Shown here piece by piece: positions 44,155 through 56,129 of a stretch of 64,000 nt of DNA. Made by a program: the position numbers and the translations under genes. Source of the DNA: Salvelinus alpinus (lineage: Eukaryota > Chordata > Actinopteri > Salmoniformes > Salmonidae); the NCBI RefSeq assembly GCF_045679555.1, contig NC_092096.1, positions 19,149,227 through 19,213,226 on the forward strand, written 5' to 3'. Position 1 is the first letter of the stretch, and every line of letters begins with the position of its first letter. The notes beneath the pieces are model-generated. The model was not told the DNA's origin. It saw nothing but the letters and a program-made list of their open reading frames with translations, and did no database searches.

Positions 44155-46937
44155 CCAGCTGGGTTAGTCTGGTGTGTACTTCACAATAAACCCCCAGTAG
44201 CACCTCTCCTCTCCAGCAGGGTTAGTCTGGTGTGTACATCACAATAAACCCCCAGTAGCATCTCTCCTCTCCAGCTGGGTTAGTCTGGTGTGTACATCAC
44301 AATAAACCCCCAGTAGCATCTCTCCTCTCCAGCAGGGTTAGTCTGGTGTGTACATCACAATAAACCCCCCAGTAGCATCTCTCCTCTCCAGCAGGGTTAG
44401 TCTGCTGTGTACATCACAATAAACCCCCAGTAGCATCTCTCCTCTCCAGCAGGGTTAGTCTGCTGTGTACATCACAATAAACCCCCAGTAGCATCTCTCC
44501 TCTCCAGCTGGGTTTGTCTGGTGTGTACATCACAATAAACCCCCAGTAGCATCTCTCCTCTCCAGCAGGGTTAGTCTGGTGTGTACATCACAATAAACCC
44601 CCAGTAGCATCTCTCCTCTCCAGCTGGGTTAGTCTGCTGTGTACATCACAATAAACCCCCAGTAGCATCTCTCCTCTCCAGCAGGGTTAGTCTGCTGTGT
44701 ACATCACAATAAACCCCCAGTAGCATCTCTCCTCTCCAGCTGGGTTAGTCTGCTGTGTACATCACAATAAACCCCCAGTAGCATCTCTCCTCTCCAGCTG
44801 GGTTAGTCTGGTGTGTACATCACAATAAACCCCCAGTAGCATCTCTCCTCTCCAGCTGGGTTAGTCTGCTGTGTACATCACAATAAACCCCCCAGTAGCA
44901 TCTCTCCAGCAGGGTTAGTCTGCTGTGTACATCACAATAAACCCCCAGTAGCATCTCTCCTCTCCAGCTGGGTTAGTCTGCTGTGTACATCACAATAAAC
45001 CCCCCAGTAGCATCTCTCCAGCAGGGTTAGTCTGCTGTGTACATCACAATAAACCCCCAGTAGCATCTCTCCTCTCCAGCAGGGTTAGTCTGCTGTGTAC
45101 ATCACAATAAACCCCCCAGTAGCATCTCTCCTCTCCAGCAGGGTTAGTCTGGTGTGTACAGCACAATAAACCCCCAGTAGCATCTCTCCTCTCCAGCAGG
45201 GTTAGTCTGGTGTGTACATCACAATAAACCCCCAGTAGCATCTCTCCAGCTGGGTTAGTCTGGTGTGTACATCACAATAAACCCCCCAGTAGCATCTCTC
45301 CTCTCCAGCTGGGTTAGTCTGGTGTGTACATCACAATAAACCCCCAGTAGCATCTCTCCAGCAGGGTTAGTCTGCTGTGTACATCACAATAAACCCCCCA
45401 GTAGCATCTCTCCTCTCCAGCTGGGTTAGTCTGGTGTGTACATCACAATAAACCCCCAGTAGCATCTCTCCAGCAGGGTTAGTCTGCTGTGTACATCACA
45501 ATAAACCCCCCAGTAGCATCTCTCCAGCAGGGTTAGTCTGCTGTGTACATCACAATAAACCCCCCAGTAGCATCTCTCCTCTCCAGCAGGGTTAGTCTGC
45601 TGTGTACATCACAATAAACCCCCAGTAGCATCTCTCCAGCAGGGTTAGTCTGGTGTGTACATCACAATAAACCCCCCAGTAGCATCTCTCCTCTCCAGCA
45701 GGGTTAGTCTGGTGTGTACATCACAATAAACCCCCAGTAGCATCTCTCCAGCTGGGTTAGTCTGGTGTGTACATCACAAACCCCCAGTAGCATCTCTCCT
45801 CTCCAGCTGGGTTAGTCTGCTGTGTACATCACAATAAACCCCCCAGTAGCATCTCTCCTCTCCAGCTGGGTTAGTCTGCTGTGTACATCACAATAAACCC
45901 CCCAGTAGCATCTCTCCTCTCCAGCAGGGTTAGTCTGCTGTGTACATCACAATAAACCCCCAGTAGCATCTCTCCTCTCCAGCTGGGTTAGTCTGGTGTG
46001 TACATCACAATAAACCCCCAGTAGCATCTCTCCAGCAGGGTTAGTCTGCTGTGTACATCACAATAAACCCCCCAGTAGCATCTCTCCTCTCCAGCTGGGT
46101 TAGTCTGGTGTGTACATCACAATAAACCCCCAGTAGCATCTCTCCAGCAGGGTTAGTCTGCTGTGTACATCACAATAAACCCCCCAGTAGCATCTCTCCA
46201 GCAGGGTTAGTCTGGTGTGTACATCACAACAAACCCCCCAGTAGCATCTCTCCTCTCCAGCAGGGTTAGTCTGGTGTGTACATCACAATAAACCCCCAGT
46301 AGCATCTCTCCAGCAGGGTTAGTCTGGTGTGTACATCACAATAAACCCCCCAGTAGCATCTCTCTCTCCAGCAGGGTTAGTCTGGTGTGTACATCACAAT
46401 AAACCCCCAGTAGCATCTCTCCAGCTGGGTTAGTCTGGTGTGTACATCACAAACCCCCAGTAGCATCTCTCCTCTCCAGCTGGGTTAGTCTGCTGTGTAC
46501 ATCACAATAAACCCCCCAGTAGCATCTCTCCTCTCCAGCTGGGTTAGTCTGCTGTGTACATCACAATAAACCCCCCAGTAGCATCTCTCCTCTCCAGCAG
46601 GGTTAGTCTGGTGTGTACATCACAATAAACCCCCAGTAGCATCTCTCCTCTCCAGCAGGGTTAGTCTGGTGTGTACATCACAATAAACCCCCAGTAGCAT
46701 CTCTCCTCTCCAGCAGGGTTAGTCTGGTGTGTACATCACAATAAACCCCCAGTAGCATCTCTCCAGCAGGGTTAGTCTGCTGTGTACATCACAATAAACC
46801 CCCCAGTAGCATCTCTCCTCTCCAGCTGGGTTAGTCTGCTGTGTACATCACAATAAACCCCCAGTAGCATCTCTCCTCTCCAGCAGGGTTAGTCTGGTGT
46901 GTACATCACAAACCCCCAGTAGCATCTCTCCTCTCAT
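44155..46937. repeat. 58-bp minisatellite in nuak1 intron 1
   Basis: About 49 units of the form GGGTTAGTCTGGTGTGTACA, TCACAATAAACCCCCAGTAG, CATCTCTCCTCTCCAGC. Two length classes alternate: units with CTCTCCTCTCCAGC (58 bp or 59 with one more C) and units with CTCTCCAGC (53-54 bp). Site variants are GGTGTG/GCTGTG and CAGCAGG/CAGCTGG. Confidence 0.96.
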
Positions 46938-47388
46938 CATTCTCATCAACCCAGTGTTAACCATTATCTCTAATGACCACGCTGTGAATAGCAGCACCTG
47001 CTATGGTGAGCCACCTCTCCACTGCACTGATGCAGGTTATACCCTTTCCCTAATTTCTTCATCAAACAACCTGCCTGTAAACCAACACACCTGGTTCCTG
47101 CCACAGACAACGCCCTGGTCTGTATCTGTGACAGCTCTTCTTCTTCTCTTATAGCCCGAGGCTAAAGAGCACACAAGAACACCACACACACACGCACACC
47201 CACACACACTTCCCCCCACTGAGCCCAGTCAGCCAGCTGTTGTATGGCCCAAACGGTGGTTGTGACTAACGATCCATAACCCTGGGCTGGAGGGGTAAGG
47301 GTGTGTCCGTCCTGTCTACCCAGCTGTACAGTAGGCAGGGATCACCATTCACTATCACCACAATAGACTATTCATGAGTTCAGATGTG
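46938..47388. other. nuak1 intron 1, nothing recognised
   Basis: Unique-looking; a CA-rich run occurs at about 47180-47210. No gene seen. Confidence 0.4.
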
Positions 47389-47455
47389 AGTCCCAAATGG
47401 CACCCTTCGGTCCAAAGTAGTGCACTATGTAGGGAATAGGGTGCCATTTGGGACG
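47389..47455. mobile_element. Short hairpin MITE
   Basis: GTCCCAAATGGCACCC at the left pairs with GGGTGCCATTTGGGAC at the right; the loop holds AAGTAGTGCACTATGTAGGG. The family recurs at 47871-47970, about 61400-61482 and about 63631-63714. Confidence 0.85.
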
Positions 47456-47870
47456 TAAACTAGATTTGGACTGTAATTAAGGAAGGACTTAGAACCTATT
47501 CAATATAGTTCTGTTCTCTGTATTGCCTTTATTAACCGTAACCACATTCTACGCTCCGTTTATAACCCATTAAAAAAAACACAACTAATATTTAAGTTGG
47601 ACACTTAACCATAACACATGGTTTGTAACCATAACACATGATTTGTAGACATCCAAGGCACCATTGTTTTTAAACAATGTTGAGTCTAGAGGTAGATGTC
47701 TTAATAGCCACCGAGCCTCACTTTGTTAGGAAAGTGGAAATCCAATGTACCACATGCAGGGCATTACCAAGACGAATATCATTCCATACGATGTAATGCA
47801 TAATGTTCTGACACTGCCAGCCTGCCACTATGTCTTCTGGGAAGGGAGGAATATTTCACCTCACTTGACT
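47456..47870. other. nuak1 intron 1, nothing recognised
   Basis: A short local duplication (CCATAACACATGGTTTG / CCATAACACATGATTTG at about 47610-47645). No gene seen. Confidence 0.4.
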
Positions 47871-47970
47871 GCATCCCATATGGCACCCTATTCCCTATAT
47901 AGTGTACTACATTTGACTAGCTCTGGTATAAAGTAGTGCACTAAATAGGGAATAGGGTGCCATTTGGGAA
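47871..47970. mobile_element. Short hairpin MITE, second copy
   Basis: TCCCATATGGCACCCTATTC pairs with GAATAGGGTGCCATTTGGGA around a TAGTGTACTACATTTGAC core. Same family as 47389-47455. Confidence 0.85.
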
Positions 47971-48156
47971 ACATATTTGTCAAAGGGGCGATAAAAACTC
48001 TTCTCCCTAAAAAGGAGTGATGGAGGATATGGTGCCATGAGTGACGCAGGGAATAAGGAAGTACATCTCACTGGAACTTCCTGTCCCTGTCGGCTGACTC
48101 ATAACCCACTTCCTGTATTCCTAATCCTTTCTATTTTGCCTATTAAGCCTTAACCC

Positions 48157-48187
<31 letters not shown>

Positions 48188-49002
48188 AACCCGTCAATTG
48201 AGCCCACTGCTATGGTGAACCCCGCAAATGACCTTAAAGCAGTCACAGAGACAGGGTCTACATAACCACTGTGCTGGGGATATTTCCTGTCCCATTTAAC
48301 AAGGCTAATGTCATTCCACTGTGTTCATTATGAGTGTGACGTGTGGAACCAGCATGGTCTGTCTGAGATACTGTAGAGCAGAGGTTCCCCACTCCAGTCC
48401 TCCAGTACCCTCAACAGTACACATTTCTGTTGTAGTCCCGGACAAAAACCACCTGATTCCTTATTGAGGGCGCGCACGCACACACACACACAGCACACAG
48501 CACACTGAGCTGTGTAAAATGGAACATCTATTTGTATCTAACCTCATTTAGCATCTGTTGTCTCCAGTGGGCTGGCTGTGTGTCCTTCCATAAACCTAGT
48601 TTCTCTCTTCAAGGTTGTGGTAAAACTTCACCATCCATCCTCTCCTCCTCCTCCTCCTCCGAGAGAGATATTCTTGAGGGTCTTGGCCCAGTTAGAGACA
48701 CAGCCAGGTTATTTTCCACTACCAGAGGACGGGACACTGCTTATGAGCTTTATTGTGAGACCTAGAACAATCTAAAGTTTATGAGCACATAAGAGAAAAA
48801 TAGTATTTCTTTCCTCTCGCAGGGGACTGGACAAGTTTTACAACTCTTACAAGACCTGAAACAAACATAAGTACAAAAGTGAATTGACCACACATAAGTG
48901 AGAATATACCACAGAGATAAACAATGAGACAGTATTACTGTTACTGTAAATTCCTCTCTTCCTATAGCCGCTGTATCTGTGGAGAGCCATGAGACTGGCA
49001 AT
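47971..49002. other. nuak1 intron 1; poly-C at 48153-48172
   Basis: A run of about 20 C followed by (CA)n at 48153-48188, and a second (CA)n at about 48477-48491. A (CTC)n run lies at about 48642-48660. No gene seen; a stretch at 48532-48765 is open on + but lacks supporting signals. Confidence 0.45.
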
Positions 49003-52000
49003 GGAGAATAATACTCTGTTGAAGACCTGAGACCTGCACCATGCTGCCCCTCTGACCTCACTGACACAGAGGAGAATGATACTCTGTTGAAGACCTGAGA
49101 CCTGCACCATGCTGCCCCTCTGACCTCACTGACACAGAGGAGAATAATACTCTGTTGAAGACCTGAGACCTGCACCATGCTGCCCCTCTGACCTCACTGA
49201 CACAGAGGAGAATAATACTCTGTTGAAGACCTGAGACCTGCACCATGCTGCCCCTCTGACCTCACTGACACAGGGGAGAATAATACTCTGTTGAAGACCT
49301 GAGACCTGCACCATGCTGCCCCTCTGACCTCTGACCTCACTGACAGAGGAGAATAATACTCTGTTGAAGACCTGAGACCTGCACCATGCTGCCCCTCTGA
49401 CCTCACTGACACAGAGGAGAATAATACTCTGTTGAAGACCTGAGACCTGCACCATGCTGCCCCTCTGACACAGAGGAGAATAATACTCTGTTGAAGACCT
49501 GAGACCTGCACCATGCTGCCTCTCTGACCTCACTGACACAGATGAGAATAATACTCTGTTGAAGACCTGAGACCTGCACCATGCTGCCTCTCTGACCTCA
49601 CTGACACAGAGGAGAATAATACTCTGTTGAAGACCTGAGACCTGCACCATGCTGCCCCTCTGACCTCTGACCTCACTGACACAGAGGAGAATAATACTCT
49701 GTTGAAGACCTGAGACCTGCACCATGCTGCCTCTCTGACCTCATTGACACAGGGGAGAATAATACTCTGTTTGAAGACCTGAGACCTGCACCATGCTGCC
49801 TCTCTGACCTCACTGACACAGAGGAGAATAATACTCTGTTGAAGACCTGAGACCTGCACCATGCTGCCCCTCTGACCTCTCTGACACAGAGGAGAATAAT
49901 ACTCTGTTGAAGACCTGAGACCTGCACCATGCTGCCCCTCTGACCTTACTGACACAGAGGAGAATAATACTCTGTTGAAGACCTGAGACCTGCACCATGC
50001 TGCCCCTCTGACCTCACTGACACACAGGAGAATAATACTCTGTTGAAGACCTGAGACCTGCACCATGCTGCCCCTCTGACCTCTGACCTCACTGACACAG
50101 AGGAGAATAATACTCTGTTGAAGACCTGAGACCTGCACCATGCTGCCCCTCTGACCTCTGACACAGAGGAGAATAATACTCTGTTGAAGACCTGAGACCT
50201 GCACCATGCTGCCCCTCTGACCTCACTGACACAGAGGAGACTAATACTCTGTTGAAGACCTGAGACCTGCACCATGCTGCCTCTCTGACACAGAGGAGAA
50301 TAATACTCTGTTGAAGACCTGAGACCTGCACCATGCTGCCTCTCTGACCTCACTGACACAGAGGAGAATAATACTCTGTTGAAGACCTGAGACCTGCACC
50401 ATGCTGCCCCTCTGACCTCTGACCTCACTGACACAGAGGAGAATAATACTCTGTTGAAGACCTGAGACCTGCACCATGCTGCCCCTCTGACCTCACTGAC
50501 ACAGAGGAGAATAATACTCTGTTGAAGACCTGAGACCTGCACCATGCTGCCCCTCTGACCTCTCTGACACAGAGGAGAATAATACTCTGTTGAAGACCTG
50601 AGACCTGCACCATGCTGCCTCTCTGACCTCTGACCTCACTGACGCAGAGGAGAATAATACTCTGTTGAAGACCTGAGACCTGCACCATGCTGCCCCTCTG
50701 ACCTCACTGACACAGAGGAGAATAATACTCTGTTGAAGACCTGAGACCTGCACCATGCTGCCCCTCTGACCTCTCTGACACAGAGGAGAATAATACTCTG
50801 TTGAAGACCTGAGACCTGCACCATGCTGCCCCTCTGACTTCACTGACACAGAGGAGAATAATACTCTGTTGAAGACCTGAGACCTGCACCATGCTGCCCC
50901 TCTGACTTCACTGACACAGAGGAGAATAATACTCTGTTGAAGACCTGAGACCTGCACCATGCTGCCCCTCTGACCTCACTGACACACAGGAGAATAATAC
51001 TCTGTTGAAGACCTGAGACCTGCACCATGCTGCCCCTCTGACCTCTGACCTCACTGACACAGAGGAGAATAATACTCTGTTGAAGACCTGAGACCTGCAC
51101 CATGCTGCCCCTCTGACCTCTGACACAGAGGAGAATAATACTCTGTTGAAGACCTGAGACCTGCACCATGCTGCCCCTCTGACCTCACTGACACAGAGGA
51201 GAATAATACTCTGTTGAAGACCTGAGACCTGCACCATGCTGCCTCTCTGACCTCACTGACACAGAGGAGAATAATACTCTGTTGAAGACCTGAGACCTGC
51301 ACCATGCTGCCTCTCTGACCTCACTGACACAGAGGAGAATAATACTCTGTTGAAGACCTGAGACCTGCACCATGCTGCCCCTCTGACCTCTGACCTCACT
51401 GACACAGAGGAGAATAATACTCTGTTGAAGACCTGAGACCTGCACCATGCTGCCCCTCTGACCTCACTGACACACAGGAGAATAATACTCTGTTGAAGAC
51501 CTGAGACCTGCACCATGCTGCCCCTCTGGCTTCCGACCTCGCTGACAAAGGGAAGAGTAATACTCTGTTGAAGACCTGAGACCTGCACCATGCTGCCCCT
51601 CTGACCTCTGACACAGAGGAGAATAATACTCTGTTGAAGACCTGAGACCTGCACCATGCTGCCCCTCTGACCTCACTGACACAGAGGAGACTAATACTCT
51701 GTTGAAGACCTGAGACCTGCACCATGCTGCCTCTCTGACACAGAGGAGAATAATACTCTGTTGAAGACCTGAGACCTGCACCATGCTGCCTCTCTGACCT
51801 CACTGACACAGAGGAGAATAATACTCTGTTGAAGACCTGAGACCTGCACCATGCTGCCCCTCTGACCTCTGACCTCACTGACACAGAGGAGAATAATACT
51901 CTGTTGAAGACCTGAGACCTGCACCATGCTGCCCCTCTGACCTCACTGACACAGAGGAGAATAATACTCTGTTGAAGACCTGAGACCTGCACCATGCTGC

Positions 52001-54570
52001 CCCTCTGACCTCTCTGACACAGAGGAGAATAATACTCTGTTGAAGACCTGAGACCTGCACCATGCTGCCTCTCTGACCTCTGACCTCACTGACGCAGAGG
52101 AGAATAATACTCTGTTGAAGACCTGAGACCTGCACCATGCTGCCCCTCTGACCTCACTGACACAGAGGAGAATAATACTCTGTTGAAGACCTGAGACCTG
52201 CACCATGCTGCCCCTCTGACCTCTCTGACACAGAGGAGAATAATACTCTGTTGAAGACCTGAGACCTGCACCATGCTGCCCCTCTGACTTCACTGACACA
52301 GAGGAGAATAATACTCTGTTGAAGACCTGAGACCTGCACCATGCTGCCCCTCTGACTTCACTGACACAGAGGAGAATAATACTCTGTTGAAGACCTGAGA
52401 CCTGCACCATGCTGCCCCTCTGACCTCACTGACACACAGGAGAATAATACTCTGTTGAAGACCTGAGACCTGCACCATGCTGCCCCTCTGACCTCTGACC
52501 TCACTGACACAGAGGAGAATAATACTCTGTTGAAGACCTGAGACCTGCACCATGCTGCCCCTCTGACCTCTGACACAGAGGAGAATAATACTCTGTTGAA
52601 GACCTGAGACCTGCACCATGCTGCCCCTCTGACCTCACTGACACAGAGGAGAATAATACTCTGTTGAAGACCTGAGACCTGCACCATGCTGCCTCTCTGA
52701 CCTCACTGACACAGAGGAGAATAATACTCTGTTGAAGACCTGAGACCTGCACCATGCTGCCTCTCTGACCTCACTGACACAGAGGAGAATAATACTCTGT
52801 TGAAGACCTGAGACCTGCACCATGCTGCCCCTCTGACCTCTGACCTCACTGACACAGAGGAGAATAATACTCTGTTGAAGACCTGAGACCTGCACCATGC
52901 TGCCCCTCTGACCTCACTGACACAGAGGAGAATAATACTCTGTTGAAGACCTGAGACCTGCACCATGCTGCCCCTCTGACCTCTCTGACACAGAGGAGAA
53001 TAATACTCTGTTGAAGACCTGAGACCTGCACCATGCTGCCTCTCTGACCTCTGACCTCACTGACGCAGAGGAGAATAATACTCTGTTGAAGACCTGAGAC
53101 CTGCACCATGCTGCCCCTCTGACCTCACTGACACAGAGGAGAATAATACTCTGTTGAAGACCTGAGACCTGCACCATGCTGCCCCTCTGACCTCTCTGAC
53201 ACAGAGGAGAATAATACTCTGTTGAAGACCTGAGACCTGCACCATGCTGCCCCTCTGACTTCACTGACACAGAGGAGAATAATACTCTGTTGAAGACCTG
53301 AGACCTGCACCATGCTGCCCCTCTGACTTCACTGACACAGAGGAGAATAATACTCTGTTGAAGACCTGAGACCTGCACCATGCTGCCCCTCTGACCTCAC
53401 TGACACAGAGGAGAATAATACTCTGTTGAAGACCTGAGACCTGCACCATGCTGCCCCTCTGACCTCACTGACACAGAGGAGAATAATACTCTGTTGAAGA
53501 CCTGAGACCTGCACCATGCTGCCCCTCTGACCTCTGACCTCTGACACAGAGGAGAATAATACTCTGTTTGAAGACCTGAGACCTGCACCATGCTGTCCCT
53601 CTGACCTCACTGACACAGAGGAGAATAATACTCTGTTGAAGACCTGAGACCTGCACCATGCTGCCTCTCTGACCTCACTGACACAGAGGAGAATAATACT
53701 CTGTTGAAGACCTGAGACCTGCACCATGCTGCCCCTCTGACCTCACTGACACAGAGGAGAATAATACTCTGTTGAAGACCTGAGACCTGCACCATGCTGC
53801 CCCTCTGACCTCACTGACACAGAGGAGAATAATACTCTGTTGAAGACCTGAGACCTGCACCATGCTGCCCCTCTGACCTCACTGACACAGAGGAGAATAA
53901 TACTCTGTTGAAGACCTGAGACCTGCACCATGCTGCCCCTCTGACCTCACTGACACAGAGGAGAATAATACTCTGTTGAAGACCTGAGACCTGCACCATG
54001 CTGCCCCTCTGACACAGAGGAGAATAATACTCTGTTGAAGACCTGAGACCTGCACCATGCTGCCCCTCTGACCTCACTGACACAGAGGAGAATAATACTC
54101 TGTTGAAGACCTGAGACCTGCACCATGCTGCCCCTCTGACCTCACTGACACAGAGGAGAATAATACTCTGTTGAAGACCTGAGACCTGCACCATGCTGCC
54201 CCTCTGACCTTACTGACACAGAGGAGAATAATACTCTGTTGAAGACCTGAGACCTGCACCATGCTGCCCCTCTGACCTCACTGACACAGAGGAGAATAAT
54301 ACTCTGTTGAAGACCTGAGACCTGCACCATGCTGCCCCTCTGACACAGAGGAGAATAATATTCTGTTGAAGACCTGAGACCTGCACCATGCTGCCCCTCT
54401 GACCTCACTGACACAGAGGAGAATAATACTCTGTTGAAGACCTGAGACCTGCACCATGCTGCCCCTCTGACCTCTGACCTCACTGACACAGAGGAGAATA
54501 ATACTCTGTTGAAGACCTGAGACCTGCACCATGCTGCCCTTCTGACCTCACTGACACAGAGGAGAATAAG
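49003..54570. repeat. 68-bp minisatellite, about 80 units, with higher-order repeats
   Basis: The unit reads GAGGAGAATAATACTCTGTT, GAAGACCTGAGACCTGCACC, ATGCTGCCCCTCTGACCTCA, CTGACACA. Variants include a duplicated GACCTCT (75 bp), loss of GACCTCACT (about 59 bp), CCTCTC/CCCCTC and ACACAGG. The order of variants repeats at 1,450 bp (about 50,240-51,450 recurs at 51,690-52,900) and at 971 bp (about 51,875-52,410 recurs at 52,846-53,381). The array ends about 270 bp before nuak1 exon 2. Confidence 0.96.
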
Positions 54571-54837
54571 CCAGAGACAGTTCTACTGAACGCGGAGCTG
54601 TTGTATTGATCCAGTATTGATCATCTGTTAGTCTCCCGTGACAGACGATAACATTTAAACGTCTGTGAATGTAATCAGGTCCTGTCAAAATACAAGGGTC
54701 ACTCCAATACAACATGTTCACAGTGGACTCAGATAACTGTGTGTGTGAAGTAATCTGCAGTCACGCTCTAATCAGGGATCACGCTCTGTTGTGTGACCTG
54801 TCGTCAGTGTGTGATGACGTTCTCTCTCTTCTGTCAG
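54571..54837. other. nuak1 intron 1, 3' end
   Basis: Unique-looking, ending in the polypyrimidine tract and acceptor TTCTCTCTCTTCTGTCAG. Confidence 0.75.
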
Positions 54838-54958
54838 GTGGCCATTAAGTCCATCAGGAAGGAGAAGATCAAGGATGATCAGGACATGGTTCACATCCGC
54901 AGAGAGATCGAGATCATGTCCTCCCTCAAACACCCTCACATCATCTCCATCTACGAAG
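54838..54958 (+). CDS. NUAK1 kinase, exon 2
   Basis: Encodes residues 104-143 plus one base: [20 protein letters not shown] then [21 protein letters not shown]107 in VAIK is the ATP-anchoring lysine and E126 in RREIEIM is the alpha-C glutamate. Acceptor CTGTCAG before 54838 (phase 0) and donor GTAGGT after 54958 (phase 1). The sequence is nearly identical to vertebrate NUAK1 from memory. The two flanking introns are about 15.3 and 6.6 kb. Confidence 0.95.
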
Positions 54959-54961
54959 GTA

Positions 54962-55176
54962 GGTCTGAGAGAGAGAAAGATAGGGAGAGAGACAGAGAGA
55001 GACATAGACAGAGAGAGAGACATAGGGAGAGAGACAGAGAGATAGAGAGATAGAGAGAGAGACATGGAGAGAGAGCGAGATACAGAGAGGCAGACAGAGA
55101 GAGGCAGACAGAGAGAGATACAGAGAGAGATAGAGGGAGACATGGAGAGAGAGAGACATGGGGAGAGAGAGAGAGC
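54962..55176 (+). repeat. Homopurine-rich GA/GACA tract
   Basis: Starts four bases after exon 2, mostly GAGA with CA and TA interruptions. Sense strand is purine. It continues into a 130-bp non-repetitive sequence that is duplicated at 56029-56129. Confidence 0.9.
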
Positions 55177-55289
55177 AGTGAGTGTGTTCATTTGTTTGCC
55201 TTTGCACATACTACACTGTACAGCGAATCAGAGGGGAACATTGGGGAGATTCCACTGAAGATTCCTCAACCCTCTGTCTCAACTATCGC

Positions 55290-55739
55290 CAAGCCCAACA
55301 TCTGTGGATGTTTACTATGATGTTGGCTGCTTACGTAGGAACAGGGAACACACACACACGACTGAGAGACCAAGTGTAACCCAAAACAAACCCAAATAAC
55401 ACTCTAAGAGCAACACATTATGTAATAACATAGACTTGTATTTGTATTTTAAGTACATCTGTCTGGATAATTTGAACATTTGAGTATATTTGGGTGTGAA
55501 GGCCGTCAGTGTCTTGTTGCCTTGCTGGTGTGTCTCTCATTGTGAAACCACAAAGGTTCTGTGAGGGCAGCCAGCAGTACCATCTCTGTGTTCTGTACAC
55601 AGAGAACTATACAAAGAACTATACAACAGAGTCTTTAAAGGATGATTACTACATGTGTTTATTGTTGTGGACCGAGCCCAGAAAGCCCTAGAAACCTATA
55701 GACACGCACTTAATACAGTTTATACTCTCTCTCCCCAAA
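55290..55739. other. nuak1 intron 2, nothing recognised
   Basis: Unique-looking sequence. No gene seen. Confidence 0.4.
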
Positions 55740-56028
55740 TAAGAGAGAGAGCAGGAGGAGGGAGAGAGAGAGGAGGAGGAGCGGAGAGAGAAAGGAGGAG
55801 GGATATGGAGAGAGAGGACAAAGAGAGGAGGAGAGAAAGAGAGAGAGAGAAGAGGAGGAGGAGGGAGAGAGAGAGAGAGAAGAGAAGGGAGGGATAGAGA
55901 GAGGAGGGAGAGAGAGTGAGTAGGAGAGAGAGAGAGAGAGAGAGACAGAGAGACAGACAGAGAGAGGCAGACAGAGAGATAGAGGGAGACATGGAGAGAG
56001 AGAGACATGGGGAGAGAGAGAGAGCAGT
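55740..56028 (+). repeat. Homopurine-rich GA/GGA tract
   Basis: Nearly pure A/G on the sense strand to about 55945, then GACAGA-type units that match 55085-55176. Confidence 0.9.
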
Positions 56029-56129
56029 GAGTGTGTTCATTTGTTTGCCTTTGCACATACTACACTGTACAGCGAATCAGAGGGGAACATTGGGGAGATT
56101 CCACTGAAGATTCCTCAACCCTCTGTCTC
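55950..56129 (+). repeat. Second copy of 55085-55290
   Basis: From GGCAGACAGAGAGA through GCAGTGAGTGTGTTCATTTG and GATTCCTCAACCCTCTGTCT the two copies are virtually identical for about 185 bp. Copy 1 continues into AACTATCGCC; copy 2 stops exactly where the LINE begins. Confidence 0.9.

Noticed and set aside
48532-48765. Possible alternative nuak1 exon in intron 1
   Set aside because: Open for 77 codons but without convincing acceptor/donor pair or similarity; exon 1 to exon 2 joins in phase without it.
49126-54532. Many minus-strand frames reading MVQVSGLQQSIILLCVSEVR
   Set aside because: Pure translation of the 68-bp minisatellite in an intron of nuak1; each is short and ends within the array.
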